Shown here one piece after another: positions 47,156 through 57,829 of a stretch of DNA of 64,000 nt. The notes beneath the pieces are model-generated. The model searched no databases, was not told the origin of the DNA, and was given only the letters and a program-made list of their open reading frames with translations. How positions within the stretch are numbered: position 1 is the stretch's first letter; each line of letters opens with the position of its first letter. Origin of the DNA: Thioclava electrotropha (GTDB lineage: Bacteria > Pseudomonadota > Alphaproteobacteria > Rhodobacterales > Rhodobacteraceae); assembly GCF_002085925.2 (NCBI RefSeq), contig NZ_CP053562.1:1778001-1842000 (forward strand), read 5' to 3'. The translations under genes and the position numbers were made by a program.

Positions 47156-48061
47156 CTATAGGGATCGCTGTGCTTCGGGGTAATAGGTCCAGGCTATGAA
47201 CCGGCTTGTCTTCTGCCCCTGAGCCATTTCGACGACTCTGGACTCGGCAACCCTCGCTTTGCGAAGCAGTCTGGAAATTGGCTGCAGGTTGTCTTTCTTC
47301 GACACCAGAGAGGTAAACCACAGGCATTGATCGGCGACGTCCATGCTCTGCTCGATCATTCTGGCGATGAAGCCGATCTCGCCACCGGGGCACCAGAGTT
47401 CGGCGTTCTGGCCGCCGAAATTGAGTTTCTTCGAGTGACCTTTTCCCAAATTCCGCCACTTGCGCTGGGTGCCTTTGTCCGCCTGCTCGACGGACGCATG
47501 AAACGGCGGATTACACAGGGTGACATGGAAGATGTCGTCGGGACCGATCACGCCGTCGAAGATGTCCTCGGGATCAGTCTGGCGTCTGAGCTCGATGTTC
47601 AGACCGTTGCGGTCGCAAATCTCCGCTGCCGACTTGATCGACACCGGATCGATATCGACGCCGGTGAACTCCCAGCCATATTCATGCTGACCGGTCAGCG
47701 GGTAGACGAGGCTGGCGCCGGTCCCTATGTCGAGCGCCTTGATCTCGCGCCCGTGCGGGATCTCATGGTCGTTACACTCGGCCAGAAGATCCGCGAGATA
47801 GTGGATGTAATCGACACGGCCGGGGATCGGAGGGCATAGATAAGTGGCCGGAATATCCCAGAAATCAATGTCGTAATGCGTCCGCAAGAGTGCACGGTTG
47901 AGCATGCGAACCGCGTCCACGTCCGAAAAATCGATCGTCATCCGACCGCGCGGGTTTCTCGTCGTGAATGCCTCCAGCTCCGGGGTTTGCACGATCAGAC
48001 GTTCAAAGTCGTACCCCGCCCGGTGTTGATTGCGCGGGTGCAACATCGGTTTGGTGGCCAT
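47156..48061 (-). CDS. rlmF: 23S rRNA (adenine-1618-N6)-methyltransferase
   Basis: A 301-residue methyltransferase from the ATG at 48061 (AAGG site upstream; an ATG 15 bp further has none). The SAM loop is LDIGTGASLVYPL, and the target-base motif is LCNPPFHAS, with LNFGGQNAELWCPGGE after it. It adds a methyl group to A1618 of 23S rRNA. RlmF is mostly gammaproteobacterial, and its neighbours here are unrelated, so horizontal transfer is likely. Confidence 0.85.
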   Translation of the reverse strand: MATKPMLHPRNQHRAGYDFERLIVQTPELEAFTTRNPRGRMTIDFSDVDAVRMLNRALLRTHYDIDFWDIPATYLCPPIPGRVDYIHYLADLLAECNDHEIPHGREIKALDIGTGASLVYPLTGQHEYGWEFTGVDIDPVSIKSAAEICDRNGLNIELRRQTDPEDIFDGVIGPDDIFHVTLCNPPFHASVEQADKGTQRKWRNLGKGHSKKLNFGGQNAELWCPGGEIGFIARMIEQSMDVADQCLWFTSLVSKKDNLQPISRLLRKARVAESRVVEMAQGQKTSRFIAWTYYPEAQRSL

Positions 48062-48279
48062 GGAAAGAACCTTCATGCATAGCGGTGGGGCCGCGCGTCC
48101 AACAGGATGTCGACCTTAGATCTTCATCGCAGCTTGAGAAATGCCTGATCGGCCTGCGTGTCACCGATATCAATATGTCTGGGATGTGTCGCGGTCAGAA
48201 ATTCGAAGCTCGATAGGCACGGGGCCAGCAGGGCCGCCTCACAAGAGGCGAGAGCGGCCCAATGCCAAAAGGGCGCGAC

Positions 48280-48945
48280 CTATTTTGCGTTGTCGCTCAG
48301 AGCTGTGCAGGGGGGCAGGTGGTCTTTCTCGACATTGAGAAGCGCTTCGACCTGCGCGCTCACCTCGGCGCCCGGAAGCCCGGGCGGGATTGCCGGGAAA
48401 TAGGCGACGGTGATCGTGCCCCCGGTCTTCACGTCCCTGCGCCAGACATGGCCCGCGTTATGCGCAACCGGCACGATCGGTAGGCCCAGCTTGCGATAAA
48501 GCGCGATGAGACCCGGCTGGAATTCGCAGCGATCGTTCACGCCGACCCGTGTGCCCTCGGGGAAGATCAGGATCGAGCGGCCTTTGGCAGCCTCTTCGCG
48601 CGCCTGGGTGATCATCCCGGCGAGGGCGCGCCCGCCGCCGCTGCGGTCGATCAGGATCATCGGCGAATGTTCGAGGAACCAGCCGAAAATCGGGATACGC
48701 CGCAATTCGTGTTTCGCGATGATGCAGACATCGGGCACGAGCTGGTTGAAGGCCAGCGTCTCCCATGTGGACTGGTGGTTGCAGACATAGATGCAGGGGC
48801 TGTCGAGATGCTTGTTCTCGAGCCCTTGCTCGCGCACGCGCAACCGCAGGATCCCGCGTGCGAGCGCGAAGACCCCACCAGTCCAGACCCGCACGGCGGC
48901 GCGCACGAGCCGGGGGCGCCGCGCCAGCGCGAGGACCGGGATCAT
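48280..48945 (-). CDS. 1-acyl-glycerol-3-phosphate acyltransferase (PlsC-like)
   Basis: From the ATG at 48945 the protein has 221 residues with an N-terminal hydrophobic segment, the acyl-acceptor motif NHQSTWE (H57; the usual Asp is Glu) and FPEGTR at 128-133. It transfers an acyl chain to lysophosphatidate at the membrane. The frame is open upstream to 49203 but overlaps the DUF982 gene, so the true start is uncertain. A hairpin (CGCCTC-ACAA-GAGGCG, 48235-48250) follows its end. Confidence 0.82.
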   Translation of the reverse strand: MIPVLALARRPRLVRAAVRVWTGGVFALARGILRLRVREQGLENKHLDSPCIYVCNHQSTWETLAFNQLVPDVCIIAKHELRRIPIFGWFLEHSPMILIDRSGGGRALAGMITQAREEAAKGRSILIFPEGTRVGVNDRCEFQPGLIALYRKLGLPIVPVAHNAGHVWRRDVKTGGTITVAYFPAIPPGLPGAEVSAQVEALLNVEKDHLPPCTALSDNAK

Positions 48946-49069
48946 CGGCGCTTGCAGTGCCGTCCACGCTCCGAAGGCCCCGTCAAAGAGCTTCGAGCGT
49001 AGACCTTCGAACCGCGGCGCCGAGCCGGCCCGTCCGCGTCGCGCGCGCGACGCCGTATGTGCTGTGTGA

Positions 49070-49339
49070 TCAGGCTGCAATCGGGTGATCCATCGTTTCG
49101 AAAGGCGAAAAGCCGGCGGTGGTCGCGGCCCCGAGGAACGCGCTTCGCGCGTCGCCCACGGTGCCCAGACATTCCATGGCCGCTTCGACGCGGTCAATTG
49201 CACGGATCTGTGCGGTATCAGTGACCGGCCATTTCTCGCGCAGCCAGTAATGCACCTGTTCGATGGTGCTGAAGGTTTTGACGTCGCCGTCCGGCGACAC
49301 GACGAGGGAGATGGGTTTGCCCCAGTAAATTTCGATCAA
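49070..49339 (-). CDS. DUF982 protein
   Basis: About 90 residues from a TTG at 49339 (AGAAAG upstream), or up to 108 from a GTG at 49396. The pattern, a short beta region, a TIEQVHYWLREKWP helix, then CLGTVGDARSAFLGAAT, matches DUF982, a small family almost confined to Rhizobiales and Rhodobacterales with no known function. Its coding end overlaps the extended frame of the PlsC gene but not the chosen PlsC start. Confidence 0.65.
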   Translation of the reverse strand: MIEIYWGKPISLVVSPDGDVKTFSTIEQVHYWLREKWPVTDTAQIRAIDRVEAAMECLGTVGDARSAFLGAATTAGFSPFETMDHPIAA

Positions 49340-49396
49340 GGTTCGTATCTTTCTAAGCGGTCGTGACGGCTCCGATTTGAACGGTCGCGCGATCAC

Positions 49397-50340
49397 GGAG
49401 GCATAGTGCGGGCTAAGCCGTTTCTATGCGGTGAATTAGGTCTGCGCGCGAGGGCGCGCCGGTTTGGTATCCCGAGCGGATCGCGAGGCGTCAGCGTCAA
49501 TGCGCGCGGATCGCGGTCCGGCCCCTCTGACATGCGAAGCTCTCGTGGAGGTCGCGAGGGGCAGAAATTGCGGTATCGACCAAGTTCATCCCGGTAGGAG
49601 GGCTGAATGGGTTGGTCTGCTCGAACGGCGTCACGGCACCATGGGCCGATGGGAAGCTCCTTTTCCTTACTGCCGCCTTTGAAAAGCTGCGGCCCGACAA
49701 AGCTCAAGATCGTCGCTGAGCCGGGAGGAACAGGGTCCGAGAATTAAGATATGCGAGTGCAGACATAAGGGATTTGCGCCCAAATTACGAGGAAATTGCG
49801 TTTCGGCGTCGGAATTTTCGCGCAACGGCTTGATTGTACGGGATATAAATTGCGCGCTCGGAAAGCCCTGGCCGTGCGTGCCGTTCGCTCGCTGCTGATT
49901 TCCTTTGCAAAAGGGGCCGCGGTCACTTAGGTATACCGGACTACGCTCGTCTCATCTGTAATTTATCTTCTCTGCCGGCTCCGGTCTTCCTGCTGAAATG
50001 ACTGAGCTTGGCTGATCTATTCTGCAGACGGGATATCTTCGTCCACATCTCGGCCCTTGCGCGCGCAGGTCTCTCTCTGCGCGAAGACAGACAGGCCGTT
50101 ACCTGAGACTTCGGAACCGGACGCGACGGTCGTGAGACCGCCTGCAATCTGGCACCAGCTTATGCGGTTCCGTAGCCGGTCTTCAGACCGGACTTCGCGA
50201 CCAGAGCGGGACTATGCCCCGCAAACACGACTTCGACGGCGTCTTCCGTGATCTACCCCGAAAGCCCCGACGGCTCGGGACCGGACGGACGCCGCATCGC
50301 GCCTCATCCTTGGAGGCACCGCCGAGACACGAGCGAAACT
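49397..50340. other. About 1 kb without a convincing gene
   Basis: Six-frame reading gives only short frames without ribosome sites or recognisable motifs. Base composition is more even than the flanking genes, with AT-rich patches near 49745-49860 and 49930-50000. One perfect 7-bp hairpin, CCGGTCT-TC-AGACCGG, lies at 50176-50191. No transposase, integrase, tRNA or attachment repeat was seen. It may be decayed sequence. Confidence 0.5.
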
Positions 50341-50389
50341 GACCGAAGCTTTCGGTCATCCAGAGGAATTCCGCGAGTATCCCTCGCGG
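50341..50389 (+). promoter_or_regulatory. Two-hairpin leader before a small ORF
   Basis: GACCGAA-GCT-TTCGGTC (50341-50357) and CCGCGAG-TATCC-CTCGCGG (50371-50389) are perfect 7-bp stems in tandem. The second ends 6 bp before a GGAGGG ribosome site and 19 bp before an ATG. The layout could regulate translation or be part of a stable small RNA. Confidence 0.5.
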
Positions 50390-50408
50390 GTAAAATGGAG
50401 GGCCGAAC

Positions 50409-50570
50409 ATGGCTGTCGAAAAAATGCCAACGGGCAAGAAGCCCCAGACGAATGACATCGCGACCAACAAGGGCCATGCCGCCCTCGCCTGGCCTCATTT
50501 CTTCCGGACTCTGTCCGAGGAGAAAGCTGCGAACGCGGAAAGCACAGCGCCGCGCAGCGCCCAGAAATAG
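50409..50570 (+). CDS. Putative 53-residue protein of unknown function
   Basis: The ATG at 50409 follows GGAGGG by 6 nt; a second in-frame ATG is five codons later. The product is polar, lysine-rich and then alanine-rich: MAVEKMPTGKKPQ at the start, WPHFFRTLSEEK in the middle, and an AESTAPRSAQK tail. No signal peptide or TM segment. Two hairpins precede it and a perfect intrinsic terminator follows 104 nt later, so the DNA is a compact transcription unit. Nothing similar is known to me; it may be a real small protein or only the open part of a small RNA. Confidence 0.5.
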   Translation: MAVEKMPTGKKPQTNDIATNKGHAALAWPHFFRTLSEEKAANAESTAPRSAQK

Positions 50571-50673
50571 GTCTTCGCGAAGATCAGGACCGGAATTCCC
50601 GGCATGAAGGCTGAGCGATGTGAGGTTCTACGCGAACCGGCCGATGCTCGCCACACGACGTGCCGGGACGTGG

Positions 50674-50709
50674 AGCGGCAGGGGGAAACTCCTGCCGCTT
50701 CGCTTTTTC
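50674..50709 (+). terminator. Intrinsic terminator with GAAA loop
   Basis: AGCGGCAGGGG (50674-50684) pairs with CTCCTGCCGCT (50689-50699), one G-T pair, closed by a GAAA tetraloop and followed by TCGCTTTTT. It reads on the plus strand only and ends the unit with the 53-codon ORF. Confidence 0.8.
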
Positions 50710-50744
50710 GAAAGGCGGGTCAGCCGCCGTCGGCTGTCTAGGCC

Positions 50745-51446
50745 TCAATGCCCCGACATCATCTCGCCCTTCGCCATCGCCAGATGATGCGGCTGATGGT
50801 GCGCGCCGACCGTCAGGATGCCGATGAAGCCGAGCGCGCGGATCTTCTGCGAATCCGCGCCGGTCACGGTGAGCGCGCTGCCGCCGGGGATTTCCGCGGC
50901 GCTCATCTCCCAGCCCTCGACCCCGTTCATCGTCGCGACATGAGCGGGCACCATCGCGCGGATCGAGGCGGTGACCTCGGGGTCGTCCGAGGTTGCCTCG
51001 AAGCGCGCGCCACCTTCGATGTCGTCCTCTTTGACCTTGGCGCGCAGGGTGACGTTGTTCATATCGATCAGATGCTGGCGCAGGCCCTCGATATTGACGC
51101 GGTTCCAATCCGTGTCGGGATCGGCGAGCAGATAGGCGACGATCTCCTGAATGGCCGCGAAGGCGGACTGGCCCGGCTCGGTGATCGCGCCCGTGTCCCC
51201 GGATTGCATGCCGGGCATCTGCGCGGTCGAGGTCATCGGCATCTGCCCGTCGGCATGGGCGTCGTCGGACATCATGTGGTCGTCATGGGACGCCATGTCG
51301 CCGTGATCGCCCATATCTTCATCGTCCATCATGTGATCGCCCGACATCATGTCATGCGCGCTTCCATCCGCATGGTCGTCCATCATTTGGGCGTGACCGA
51401 GCGTAGGCAAAGCCACGAGGGCGAGAATGCTGAGATAACGAGTCAT
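50745..51446 (-). CDS. Exported Met/His/Asp-rich copper-region protein
   Basis: A 233-residue protein with a signal peptide ending GHA (about residue 19). Residues 20-80 are a low-complexity stretch of DDHMM-like repeats, rich in Met, His and Asp, which should bind Cu(I)/Cu(II) in the periplasm. The rest is an ordinary folded domain ending in GAHHQPHHLAMAKGEMMSGH. GGAGGACCC precedes the ATG at 51446; an upstream ATG at 51497 overlaps copA. It follows copA by 47 bp, so the same transcript likely carries both. The function is probably copper buffering. Confidence 0.75.
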   Translation of the reverse strand: MTRYLSILALVALPTLGHAQMMDDHADGSAHDMMSGDHMMDDEDMGDHGDMASHDDHMMSDDAHADGQMPMTSTAQMPGMQSGDTGAITEPGQSAFAAIQEIVAYLLADPDTDWNRVNIEGLRQHLIDMNNVTLRAKVKEDDIEGGARFEATSDDPEVTASIRAMVPAHVATMNGVEGWEMSAAEIPGGSALTVTGADSQKIRALGFIGILTVGAHHQPHHLAMAKGEMMSGH

Positions 51447-51493
51447 GGGTCCTCCGGAGTTTTGCGTAACTCTGTCATCTTTCATCGGGGATG

Positions 51494-53959
<2,466 letters not shown>

Positions 53960-53989
53960 CCGTTCATCCTTTCGGCAACTTCGCCCGAT

Positions 53990-54020
53990 CAGATAGGGCT
54001 TCCAGCTGCTGGAGGGTCAA
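53990..54020 (-). promoter_or_regulatory. CueR/MerR-type promoter of copA
   Basis: On the minus strand TTGACC (54020-54015) and TATCTG (53995-53990) are 19 bp apart. CTCCAG-CAG-CTGGAAG, a near-perfect dyad, fills the spacer, as in CueR promoters, where the protein twists the over-long spacer upon Cu(I) binding. Transcription leads into copA. Confidence 0.82.
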
Positions 54021-54094
54021 GAGTATAACCGATCTTTTTCCTAAACCCGGTCCCGCGTCCCTATGTTCCAGCGGCCCTCACGCGAGCGTGACTT

Positions 54095-54123
54095 TTGCTT
54101 CCAGTGACTGGAAGGTTTATATT
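54095..54123 (+). promoter_or_regulatory. CueR/MerR-type operator for the cueR operon
   Basis: CTTCCAG-TGA-CTGGAAG (54098-54114) is a perfect 7-bp dyad of the same sequence as in the copA promoter. TTGCTT (54095) to TATTAG (54120) gives a 19-bp spacer. It would drive cueR and the oxidase genes behind it. Confidence 0.65.
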
Positions 54124-54144
54124 AGGCGCAGGAGGCCTATGCAG

Positions 54145-54540
54145 ATGAATATCGGAACCGCCGCGACGCAGACCGGGCTGCCGGTCAAGACAATCCGCTA
54201 TTACGAGGAGATCGGCCTCGTCACGCCGGACAGGCGCGCGAATGGCTATCGCGATTTCTCGGACGCCTGCGTGGAGCAGCTGCGGCTTCTGGCGCAGGCG
54301 CGCCATCTGGGGTTCTCGCTCGAGGAATGTCGCCGCCTGCTCAGCTTGAGCGCCGACGAGGGGCGGGCCAGTCGCGATGTGCGTGCGCTTGCGCAGCAAA
54401 ACCTCGAAGCCGTGCGCGAGAAGATCGCCTCTCTCAGTGCATTGGAGGCACAACTCCAGCGTCTGATCGCGCAATGTCATGGCGACGATGCCCCCGATTG
54501 TGCGATCCTCGATGACCTGATGGGGCAGCGCGGGAATTGA
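54145..54540 (+). CDS. cueR: Cu(I)-responsive MerR regulator (CueR/HmrR)
   Basis: A 131-residue MerR protein: HTH region residues 1-38 (MNIGTAATQTGLPVKTIRYY), a long dimer helix, and the C-x7-C copper loop C111 to C119. The ATG at 54145 is chosen over one 6 bp upstream because GGAGG lies 9 bp before it. It would activate copA and its own operon from the two matching operators. Confidence 0.92.
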   Translation: MNIGTAATQTGLPVKTIRYYEEIGLVTPDRRANGYRDFSDACVEQLRLLAQARHLGFSLEECRRLLSLSADEGRASRDVRALAQQNLEAVREKIASLSALEAQLQRLIAQCHGDDAPDCAILDDLMGQRGN

Positions 54541-54590
54541 CAGCCGCGCCAGAGCCCACCAGATAGAGGGCAGGGAGAAGCGGGAGAGCC

Positions 54591-54932
54591 ATGCGCAAAG
54601 CGCTGCATATCGTCATGATCGGGCTGGTCTGTTTGATCGGTCTTTCGCAGTTGGGCGCACCTGCCGCTGCGATGACCCATGCGCGTGCGATGGATGCGAT
54701 GGACGCAATCACCGTCAGCGACTGCGCCGCCTGTCCCGATAGCCATCACGAGGCGGGCTCGACGCCGGACCAATCCTGTCCCCATGCGCAGATGATGGTC
54801 TCGGCCACGCTGGACTTCGCGCCGGAATTCTCGCTGAGCCGGGCGGACCTGTCCGTGACGCTCCTGCCTGCGGAGACGCCCGCACCATTGGCGCATGAGC
54901 CGCAGCTCGACCTTCCACCACCGCGTATCTGA
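54591..54932 (+). CDS. Small exported protein of the copper operon
   Basis: A 113-residue protein with a signal peptide (about 1-27) and a cysteine/histidine cluster (CAACPDSHHEAG...CPHAQMM) that could bind copper; the C-terminus is proline-rich (LDLPPPRI). It resembles the short CopL/DUF2946-like proteins next to copper oxidases, but the match is weak. It lies 50 bp after cueR. Confidence 0.6.
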   Translation: MRKALHIVMIGLVCLIGLSQLGAPAAAMTHARAMDAMDAITVSDCAACPDSHHEAGSTPDQSCPHAQMMVSATLDFAPEFSLSRADLSVTLLPAETPAPLAHEPQLDLPPPRI

Positions 54933-55012
54933 TCGATCACACCGTCGCTGGCCCCTGCGGGGGCTTGTCTCTCGCGCCCGCAATCCGGGCGCATGATCGA
55001 ACAGGATACTCT

Positions 55013-55447
55013 ATGAAACGCTATATTCTCTCTGCCGCCGTCGTTGCGGCCCTCGCCGCGGGCGGTTGGCTCGTGATGCAACCCGACACCGCGAGTGAGG
55101 CAGAGGCGGCTACGCCTGCCAAAGGCGATCCGCTTGTCGCTGTTACCTTGCCGAATACGCTCTCCGAACAGGCCCAGATGGGCAAACGCGCTTTCGACGC
55201 GACCTGTGCGGCCTGTCACGGCGCGAATGCCACCGGCAAGATGGGTTTCGGCCCGCCCCTCGTTCACAAGATCTACGAGCCGTCCCATCACGGGGACATG
55301 GCCTTCCAGGCCGCCGTTCAGGCGGGCGTGCGCGCGCATCACTGGAAGTTCGGCAACATGCCCCCGCAGGAGGGGCTGACCCGTGGCGACGTCGCCAATA
55401 TTGTCACTTACGTGCGCGAATTGCAGCGCGCGAACGGGATCGAGTGA
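55013..55447 (+). CDS. Periplasmic c-type cytochrome
   Basis: A 144-residue protein with an N-terminal signal/anchor and one heme site CAACH at residues 65-69; the Met ligand is likely in FGNMPPQEG. It is class I-like. The start at 55013 follows the leader of the exported protein gene by 80 bp. Its stop is one base before the multicopper oxidase start, so the two are coupled. It may take electrons from the oxidase or pass them to it. Confidence 0.83.
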   Translation: MKRYILSAAVVAALAAGGWLVMQPDTASEAEAATPAKGDPLVAVTLPNTLSEQAQMGKRAFDATCAACHGANATGKMGFGPPLVHKIYEPSHHGDMAFQAAVQAGVRAHHWKFGNMPPQEGLTRGDVANIVTYVRELQRANGIE

Positions 55448-55448
55448 G

Positions 55449-56819
55449 ATGCAGAATTTCCAACTGACCCGCCGCGCGGTCCTTGCCGGAATGGGGGCCA
55501 CGGCGCTGACAGCGCGCATGGGTAGGGCACAGACCGCCCCGACGCCGCTGACCGCGCAGCGCGCCATGGCCCAGATCGCCCCCGAGGGCTATCCGCAAAC
55601 CGAGGTCTGGTCCTATGACGGCACGCTGCCGGGGCCGCAGCTGCGGGTGCCGCAAGGCGCGCGCCTGCAACGCCGCTTCGTCAACAAACTCGATGTGCCA
55701 AGCTCGGTGCATTGGCACGGCATCCGCATCGACAACGCGATGGATGGCGTGGCGGGGCTGACGCAAGACGCGGTGCCGGCCGGCCAGACCTTCGACTATG
55801 ATTTCGTCGCGCCGGACGCGGGCACCTATTGGTATCACGCGCATACGAATTCGATGGAGCAGGTCGCGCGCGGTCTCTCCGGTGCGCTGATCATCGAGGA
55901 GCCCGACGCGCCGGATGTCGATCGCGACGAGGTGCTGCTGCTCGACGATTGGCTGCTCGATCCCGAGACCGCGCAGCTCGAGCAGGATTTCACCCATCCG
56001 ATGGACCTCAGTCACGGTGGGCGCTTCGGCAATCTGGTCGGAACCAACGGGCATTACGCCCTGACCCTGACGGCGAAACGCCACGAGCGGTTGCGGCTGC
56101 GCCTGATCAACGCCGCCAATGCGCGGATTTTCGTGCTGCGTCTGACCGGTCTTACGGGCTGGCAGGTGGCGCTGGACGGGATGCCGCTGCCCGCGCCGGA
56201 GCCCATTCCCGAGGAACTGGTCCTCGCGCCCGCGCAGCGCGTCGATCTGATCGTCGATGTCACCAGTGACGGGGCTCAGGCGGCGATCGAGCGGTTGGGC
56301 AATGACGACCAATGGCACAGCCAGGTCGCGTTCGAGATTTCAGGTGAGGCAAGCCGCTCGCGGCGTGACGCGCCTGCGCCTTTGCCGCCCAATCCGAACA
56401 TGGCCCCGCCCGATCTGACGCAGGCCCGCCCGCTGGAGATGAAGATCGAAGGCGGCGCGATGGGGCGGATGTCGCGCAACCAGATGCAGGGGCTGATGCA
56501 GAGCGGCAATTTCTGGACGCTCGCAGGTAAGCCGGGGCCGGGGGATGCGCCGTTTGCGCAGCTGTCACGGGGCGAGCCGGTGCGGCTACGCTTCGTCAAC
56601 GACACCGCCTTCCCGCATGCGATGCACCTGCACGGGATGCATTTCCGCGAGGTGCTTGAGGATGGAAGCCTCGGTCCGATGCGCGACACGGTGCTGACCT
56701 TTGCCGGACGTAGCCACGAGGTCGCGTTCACCGCCGACAATCCGGGCAAATGGCTTTTGCACTGCCACATGCTCGCCCATGCGGCGGCGGGGATGTCGTC
56801 CTGGATCGAGGTGACCTGA
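55449..56819 (+). CDS. Tat-exported multicopper oxidase (CueO-type)
   Basis: A 456-residue protein with a Tat-like leader (QLTRRAVLAG). The four copper-binding motifs are present: HWHG at 88-91, YHAH at 129-132, HLHGMHF in the last domain, and HCH (438-440) with H444 and the axial M449 of the type 1 site. It oxidises Cu(I) to the less toxic Cu(II). The family normally has a Met-rich loop; here QMQGLMQSGN and MGRMSRNQM (about residues 345-370) may play that part. It lies directly between genes for c-type cytochromes. Confidence 0.9.
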   Translation: MQNFQLTRRAVLAGMGATALTARMGRAQTAPTPLTAQRAMAQIAPEGYPQTEVWSYDGTLPGPQLRVPQGARLQRRFVNKLDVPSSVHWHGIRIDNAMDGVAGLTQDAVPAGQTFDYDFVAPDAGTYWYHAHTNSMEQVARGLSGALIIEEPDAPDVDRDEVLLLDDWLLDPETAQLEQDFTHPMDLSHGGRFGNLVGTNGHYALTLTAKRHERLRLRLINAANARIFVLRLTGLTGWQVALDGMPLPAPEPIPEELVLAPAQRVDLIVDVTSDGAQAAIERLGNDDQWHSQVAFEISGEASRSRRDAPAPLPPNPNMAPPDLTQARPLEMKIEGGAMGRMSRNQMQGLMQSGNFWTLAGKPGPGDAPFAQLSRGEPVRLRFVNDTAFPHAMHLHGMHFREVLEDGSLGPMRDTVLTFAGRSHEVAFTADNPGKWLLHCHMLAHAAAGMSSWIEVT

Positions 56820-56841
56820 GATGACGTTGAAAGGAGTGACT

Positions 56842-57279
56842 ATGAAACAACCCCTGATGACGACCCTGTTCCTGCTCGGCTGGGCGCCGTTGGCGTTCGC
56901 GCATGGCGGGGTGGAGGATCCGCAGGTTCTCGCACGGATGGAAGGCATGAAGCGGCTCGGGACCGAGATGAAGCTTCTGAGCACGATGGCGAAGGGCGAG
57001 AGAGACTTCGAAGCCGAGAAGGTCCGGCGCGCGATCACCCGGATCGAGGCCGAGGCCGGACAGATTCCGGTGCTTTTCGAGCCCGAGGCGCAGGACCCGA
57101 AATCCGAGGCCCATCCGTCGATCTGGGACGAATTCCATGACTTCCGCGGTCAGGCGCAGGCGCTGGAGAAAGCGGCCGGTTCGCTCTCGGAGCCGATCGA
57201 GTCCCGGCAGGCGCTTGGACCTGCTCTCGTCAAGCTCGGGGTGACCTGCAAGGAGTGCCACGACGAGTATCGGGAGTAA
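56842..57279 (+). CDS. Cytochrome c' type heme protein
   Basis: A 145-residue exported protein. The single CKECH heme site is at residues 136-140 close to the C-terminus, the mark of class II cytochrome c'. The ATG at 56842 follows AAGGAG. Cytochromes c' bind gases or carry electrons. It is part of the copper-oxidase operon. Confidence 0.82.
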   Translation: MKQPLMTTLFLLGWAPLAFAHGGVEDPQVLARMEGMKRLGTEMKLLSTMAKGERDFEAEKVRRAITRIEAEAGQIPVLFEPEAQDPKSEAHPSIWDEFHDFRGQAQALEKAAGSLSEPIESRQALGPALVKLGVTCKECHDEYRE

Positions 57280-57285
57280 GCGGCG

Positions 57286-57720
57286 ATGCGAATTGAAGCC
57301 GTAGGTCTGGTTGCCGTGGTCTTGCTCGGGGCAGGGGGCGCGCACGCCGCCAGTCTGCTCGACGGCCGCGATATCGCGGCGGGCAAAGCTCTTTATGCGC
57401 AGAACTGCGCGAGCTGCCATGGCGCGCAGCTCGAAGGCCAGCCCGATTGGCGCGAGGCGGGACCCGACGGCGTTCTACCCGGCCCGCCGCATGACGCGAG
57501 CGGGCACACTTGGCACCACGAGACCGCGTTGCTGTTCGATTACGTCAAGCAGGGTGGGGCGGATGCGCTGGCCGCGCGCGGGGTCGCCGATTTCCCAAGC
57601 GGGATGCCGGGTTTCGGCGGAACGCTCGATGACGCGCAGATCCTCGATATCCTGGGCTTCATCCGATCGACATGGCCCGAGCGGATGCAAGCGGTGCAGG
57701 CGGCGCGCGACGCTCAGTAA
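57286..57720 (+). CDS. Periplasmic c-type cytochrome
   Basis: A 144-residue protein with a signal peptide ending at AHA/A (about residue 21) and CASCH at residues 41-45. The SGMPGFGGTL segment likely carries the axial Met, and an IRSTWP tail follows. It begins 6 bp after the cytochrome c' gene and is the last gene of the operon, followed by an intrinsic terminator. Confidence 0.83.
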   Translation: MRIEAVGLVAVVLLGAGGAHAASLLDGRDIAAGKALYAQNCASCHGAQLEGQPDWREAGPDGVLPGPPHDASGHTWHHETALLFDYVKQGGADALAARGVADFPSGMPGFGGTLDDAQILDILGFIRSTWPERMQAVQAARDAQ

Positions 57721-57802
57721 GCCACCGGCGCGGCTCCGTCGCTCCGTGCCGCAAATGTGCCTCGGAGCGTGCCGCGTTTGTGCCTTCGGGAAGTGAAAAA
57801 AG

Positions 57803-57829
57803 AAAGCCCGGAGCGAACTCTGGGCTTTT
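57803..57829 (+). terminator. Intrinsic terminator of the copper-oxidase operon
   Basis: AAAGCCCGGAG (57803-57813), loop CGAA, CTCTGGGCTTT (57818-57828), then TCTCTTTG. One G-T pair. It ends the cueR-oxidase-cytochrome transcript. Confidence 0.85.

Noticed and set aside
49441..50340. Possible mobile-element remnant
   Set aside because: No transposase fragment, terminal inverted repeats or target duplications could be found.
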